Source: an uncultured Oxalobacteraceae bacterium
GTDB taxonomy: Bacteria; Pseudomonadota; Gammaproteobacteria; Burkholderiales; Burkholderiaceae_D
NCBI GenBank assembly: GCA_937996605.1
Contig: CALKVB010000513.1
Coordinates: 1 to 8,976 of the forward strand
Reading direction: 5' to 3'
DNA length: 8,976 bases
Both the position numbers and the translations under genes were made by a program. Below the pieces are notes generated by a model. That model was not told the origin of the DNA, did not search any database, and saw only the letters and a program-made list of their open reading frames with translations. Position 1 is the first letter of the stretch. Every line of letters begins with the position of its first letter. Of the stretch, positions 6,257 to 8,976 are shown in pieces.

Positions 6257-7967
6257 GAGGTATCTTCTTCAACTTTACTTGTAAGGCGCTGAGTTTGGCA
6301 TCGTCAACGGCATAAGCATTTTTCATTACGCCGTACATCACAACTCTGAAAGCTTCCAAGAATACATTGGTTGCAAGGGGATTGTTTTCAACCCAGTGCT
6401 TCCATGCGTTAAGCGGTCTAACATTTGTCGCAACCAGCTCTTGGATTTCCGATGAGTTATAAAATTCTTTGAAAATCTCCCGTATTATTTTGTCGCCATT
6501 ATATTGCGCCAAACAGTCTTTAAGACTAACCGAATTACCATTGATGCCCAATCTCCTTATAACTTCCCGAGCGGCCGAATTGGTAAACACGTCGCGCGAA
6601 AATTGTAGGCTATTGTTCCAGAAATCATCGTTAGCTGGTAAGTTATAAAGATGCTCGAAAATTAACTGATCTGGCGGTAAATCCCCAGGCAAAAGGACGA
6701 CCGTTTTATAGATTTTACCTTTGAGCTTAGATTTGGCATCTGAATCCAGGCAGACAATGCTATTCAAGGCGAACTCAGGCACGTTCTTATCAAGCAACTC
6801 TTTATAATTAGTGCATCCCATTTTTATGCCGGACATTCTATTTCCGAATTTTTTTATGGGCTGGCGATCAATCAACGCCACGAAAAAATCTTCCGCCTCT
6901 TTGTCTTCGAAATAGACATTGACGCTTGGCAGGATTGCCGTTGATCCTGCGCTGACAGTTCTTGTATGGATGTCGGCACTGATCTTCGCCCAAGACCAGT
7001 CCTGCATGACTTGAACAGATCCATACGTATTGCTCAAATAGACGGTTTTGAACTTCTTGCTATATTTATGCTGGCTTTGCTCATACGCGTACTCAATCAT
7101 GACTGGTGAGTGAGATGTCATAACAACTTGCAAATTGAGTTTCCTGCATTCACGTTCAAGAATCTTCAGTAGGTTGATTTGTGCGGTTGGAAACAGGCCC
7201 GCATCAGCCTCATCGATCAGCAACAAACCACCTTTGTAATCGCCATATTCTGATTGGAGTTTTTTGAAAGACAGCAGCGCCATGATGATTTGCCCAGCAT
7301 TGTCCTCGCCTGCCGAAACCGACTCATGGTTATAATTGTCACCGTGAGCAACGGCAGAGGTGATTGTTCCATGGGTGCCGGTAACTTGGGTCGAGCTGCG
7401 GTTAAGCAGCTCGTTTGTTAGCGCAATGAAATCCTTCTCATGTGCCTTCAAATAATCGAAGTCGATTGCTTTGTAGTCTCGATCGGCAATTGGGTACAAA
7501 CGCTTCAAACTCAAAAAAACCACTGGATGGGTGAAGTTCCTGCTTGTATTGCCCTTAGCCGTGCTATTTTTACGTATGACGGGGCGCGGCAATATTTTTT
7601 TTGTCTCATCATCAGTCCGAGTCATTAACTCCAAGTTGGCTGTTGCCGTCTGGTCGGTGTACCCATCGTGGAGAATAATGCTGGCAGAAAGAGAGCCTGG
7701 CACATCAAATTTCTCCGATATGCGAATGTGCTCTTTGTACTGCGACTTGAACCCCTTACCGCTAATTTGTTTGAAGCTGCGAAGACTCGCTTCTGTTACG
7801 TAGTCTTTTTCAAAGCTGAAAATTTGTGCCGCGATCCCAAGGATTGAGGACTTGGATGTGCCATTCTTGCCACAAATCACAGTGATGTAATCGCCGAACT
7901 CAACCTCGACGTTGTTCAGTGCGCGAAATTTTTCGATTGTTATTTTCTTGAGCCTTGTTTGTGTCAT
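6243..7967 (-). CDS. OLD-like ATPase with C-terminal TOPRIM-type nuclease motifs
   Basis: This 574-residue protein has an ABC/AAA-type ATPase in its first about 330 residues: N-terminal KKITIEKFRALNNVEVEFGD (7-26), P-loop GKNGTSKSS (33-41), signature-like SAGEDNAGQ (218-226), Walker B LLLIDEAD (248-255) and switch histidine TSHSP (284-288). The C-terminal part carries a TOPRIM-like set: VYFEDKEAEDFF (351-362) with Glu354, a glycine-containing KMGCTNYKELL (382-392), and VCLDSDAKSK (405-414) with Asp408 and Asp410. This is the layout of OLD-family nucleases such as P2 Old and GajA, which cut DNA under ATP control in phage defence. The P-loop has Ser38 where Gly is usual. The ATG at 7967 has AAGGG seven bases upstream. 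The gene overlaps the methyltransferase start by 14 bp. It lies just beyond the gyrB terminator, so it needs its own promoter, which I could not identify clearly. The nuclease role is inference from motifs. Confidence 0.85.
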   Translation of the reverse strand: MTQTRLKKITIEKFRALNNVEVEFGDYITVICGKNGTSKSSILGIAAQIFSFEKDYVTEASLRSFKQISGKGFKSQYKEHIRISEKFDVPGSLSASIILHDGYTDQTATANLELMTRTDDETKKILPRPVIRKNSTAKGNTSRNFTHPVVFLSLKRLYPIADRDYKAIDFDYLKAHEKDFIALTNELLNRSSTQVTGTHGTITSAVAHGDNYNHESVSAGEDNAGQIIMALLSFKKLQSEYGDYKGGLLLIDEADAGLFPTAQINLLKILERECRKLNLQVVMTSHSPVMIEYAYEQSQHKYSKKFKTVYLSNTYGSVQVMQDWSWAKISADIHTRTVSAGSTAILPSVNVYFEDKEAEDFFVALIDRQPIKKFGNRMSGIKMGCTNYKELLDKNVPEFALNSIVCLDSDAKSKLKGKIYKTVVLLPGDLPPDQLIFEHLYNLPANDDFWNNSLQFSRDVFTNSAAREVIRRLGINGNSVSLKDCLAQYNGDKIIREIFKEFYNSSEIQELVATNVRPLNAWKHWVENNPLATNVFLEAFRVVMYGVMKNAYAVDDAKLSALQVKLKKIPHVLK

Positions 7968-8036
7968 GTTCCAACCCTTACGTATGAAACGAAGTCCGTC
8001 CTAACATTCAGACATTTTGAAAATTTACCAACCAAC

Positions 8037-8067
8037 AAAAAAGCCCAACAAACTGCTGGGCTTTTTC
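8037..8067 (-). terminator. gyrB rho-independent terminator (bidirectional)
   Basis: Perfect 10-bp arms AAAAAGCCCA (8038-8047) and TGGGCTTTTT (8057-8066) enclose a 9-base loop, with T-tracts on both strands. It begins 16 bases after the gyrB stop and separates gyrB from the ATPase gene at 7967. Its symmetry means that it could also stop transcription coming from the left. Confidence 0.9.
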
Positions 8068-8082
8068 AGATTCAAATCAACA

Positions 8083-8976
8083 TCAAACGTCAATATTCCC
8101 AGCCCGCAAAGCATTCGACTCAATAAACGCACGACGTGGTTCTACGTCGTCGCCCATTAGTGTCGTGAAGATTTGGTCTGCTGCGATCGCGTCTTCGATT
8201 TGCACTTTGAGTAAGCGGCGTACGGTTGGGTCCATTGTTGTTTCCCACAATTGTTCTGGATTCATTTCACCCAGACCTTTGTAGCGCTGTTTGGAGACGC
8301 CGCGTTCTGCTTCTTCGCGTAGCCATAACATCGCGTGGTGGAAATCTTGTACTGCGGTTTCTTTGGCCTTTTCGCCTTCGCCGCGGCGGATGAATGCGCC
8401 TTCGCCTAACAAGCCTTTGAAGGTTTGTGCGGCGTTTTCCAACACTTTGTAGTCGCTACTATCGATAAAATCTGCATCGATGCTGCTGACTTTAACGTTA
8501 CCGTGGAACATGCGTTCGATGCGCAGGCTGAGCATGCCTGAGAGTTCGTCGCTGCGTACGACTGCTTTTACGGCTGGGTCGTTCATCGCTTTAGTCAACT
8601 CTTGCGCAGTTTGTTCTGCGTGTTCTTGGGTGTCCATCTTCAATGCTACACCCGTCATAATCGCCGTTAATGCAGCACGGTCGATGACGCGGGTGAGGCG
8701 GGTCATAATGGCGTTAGCCAAGTTGAATTGACGAACCAATTCGCCCAGTGCTTCGCCCACGATAGGTTCTGCGCCTGTGCTTGGAATTAATGCTGCGCCA
8801 TTCAAAGCCACCGTAGTCATGTAGCTGGCTTCTTCGGAATCGTCTTTCAAATAACGTTCGTCGCGGCCTGCTTTGACTTTGTACAGTGGTGGTTGCGCGA
8901 TGTAGATGTGGCCGCGTTCAACCAAGGATGGCATTTGGCGGTAGAACAGCGTCAACAACAGGGTACGAATGTGGGC
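8083..8976 (-). CDS. gyrB: DNA gyrase subunit B, C-terminal part
   Basis: The frame is open from the window edge to a TGA at 8083-8085, giving the last 297 residues. GyrB, with GyrA, forms the A2B2 gyrase that introduces negative supercoils using ATP. The fragment begins just after the TOPRIM DxD region with HIRTLLLTLFYRQMP, followed by the conserved HIYIAQPPLYKVKAG (23-37 of the visible part), then an insert of the size seen in proteobacterial GyrB, and the hallmark QRYKGLGEMNPEQLW (230-244) with RRLLKVQIEDA after it. It ends in ALRAGNIDV, as is typical of Burkholderiales GyrB. The N-terminal ATPase domain lies outside the window. Base composition is more balanced than in the neighbouring island. 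The gene ends at a strong hairpin terminator. Confidence 0.97.
   Translation of the reverse strand, partial: AHIRTLLLTLFYRQMPSLVERGHIYIAQPPLYKVKAGRDERYLKDDSEEASYMTTVALNGAALIPSTGAEPIVGEALGELVRQFNLANAIMTRLTRVIDRAALTAIMTGVALKMDTQEHAEQTAQELTKAMNDPAVKAVVRSDELSGMLSLRIERMFHGNVKVSSIDADFIDSSDYKVLENAAQTFKGLLGEGAFIRRGEGEKAKETAVQDFHHAMLWLREEAERGVSKQRYKGLGEMNPEQLWETTMDPTVRRLLKVQIEDAIAADQIFTTLMGDDVEPRRAFIESNALRAGNIDV

Noticed and set aside
1..8976. CRISPR array, tRNA, rRNA, integrase or complete insertion sequence
   Set aside because: I saw no regularly spaced long repeats, no cloverleaf-like sequence and no transposase or integrase motifs on either strand.

Overview
The window looks like a betaproteobacterial chromosome, most likely order Burkholderiales (an Undibacterium- or other Oxalobacteraceae-like organism). 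The evidence is the GyrB C-terminus ending in NIDV, a GlxA-type regulator divergent from a dienelactone-hydrolase gene, and moderate base composition in those genes. The organism call is inference from protein style. gyrB normally sits beside dnaA/dnaN, so the window is probably close to the replication origin.

Left part (1-2840), ordinary chromosome: a partial dienelactone-hydrolase-family gene (minus strand) diverges from a GlxA/AraC-family regulator. Their shared intergenic region holds two face-to-face promoter candidates and four GATTCA direct repeats spaced exactly 11 bp. Next come a DUF1398-family gene and a MarR-family regulator, both on the minus strand. The MarR gene has a 24-bp inverted repeat lying inside its own promoter, a clear autoregulatory layout.

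Middle and right part (about 2900-8000), accessory island: a small uncharacterised acidic protein (plus strand); a 323-base stretch without a gene but with inverted repeats; the decayed N-terminal third of a type II restriction endonuclease, with a +1 frameshift in a T7 run and its 3' part missing; an AT-rich gene for a 419-residue protein with a DUF5677-like C-terminal helical domain and a possible degenerate ParB-like N-terminal part; and a tightly overlapping two-gene unit of a 574-residue OLD-like ATPase with a C-terminal TOPRIM-type nuclease motif set and a D12-class adenine DNA methyltransferase. All of these except the small protein are on the minus strand.

Right end (8037-8976): a strong hairpin with T-tracts on both strands ends gyrB, whose C-terminal 297 codons fill the rest of the window.

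The most interesting reading is that the gap next to gyrB is an insertion hotspot holding restriction/defence genes. The ATPase-TOPRIM protein and the methyltransferase are translationally coupled, which suggests a restriction-modification-like system in which the methyltransferase marks self DNA and the OLD-like protein attacks unmarked DNA. I do not recognise this exact two-gene pairing as a named defence system. The nearby dead endonuclease suggests that this locus has hosted more than one modification-based system.
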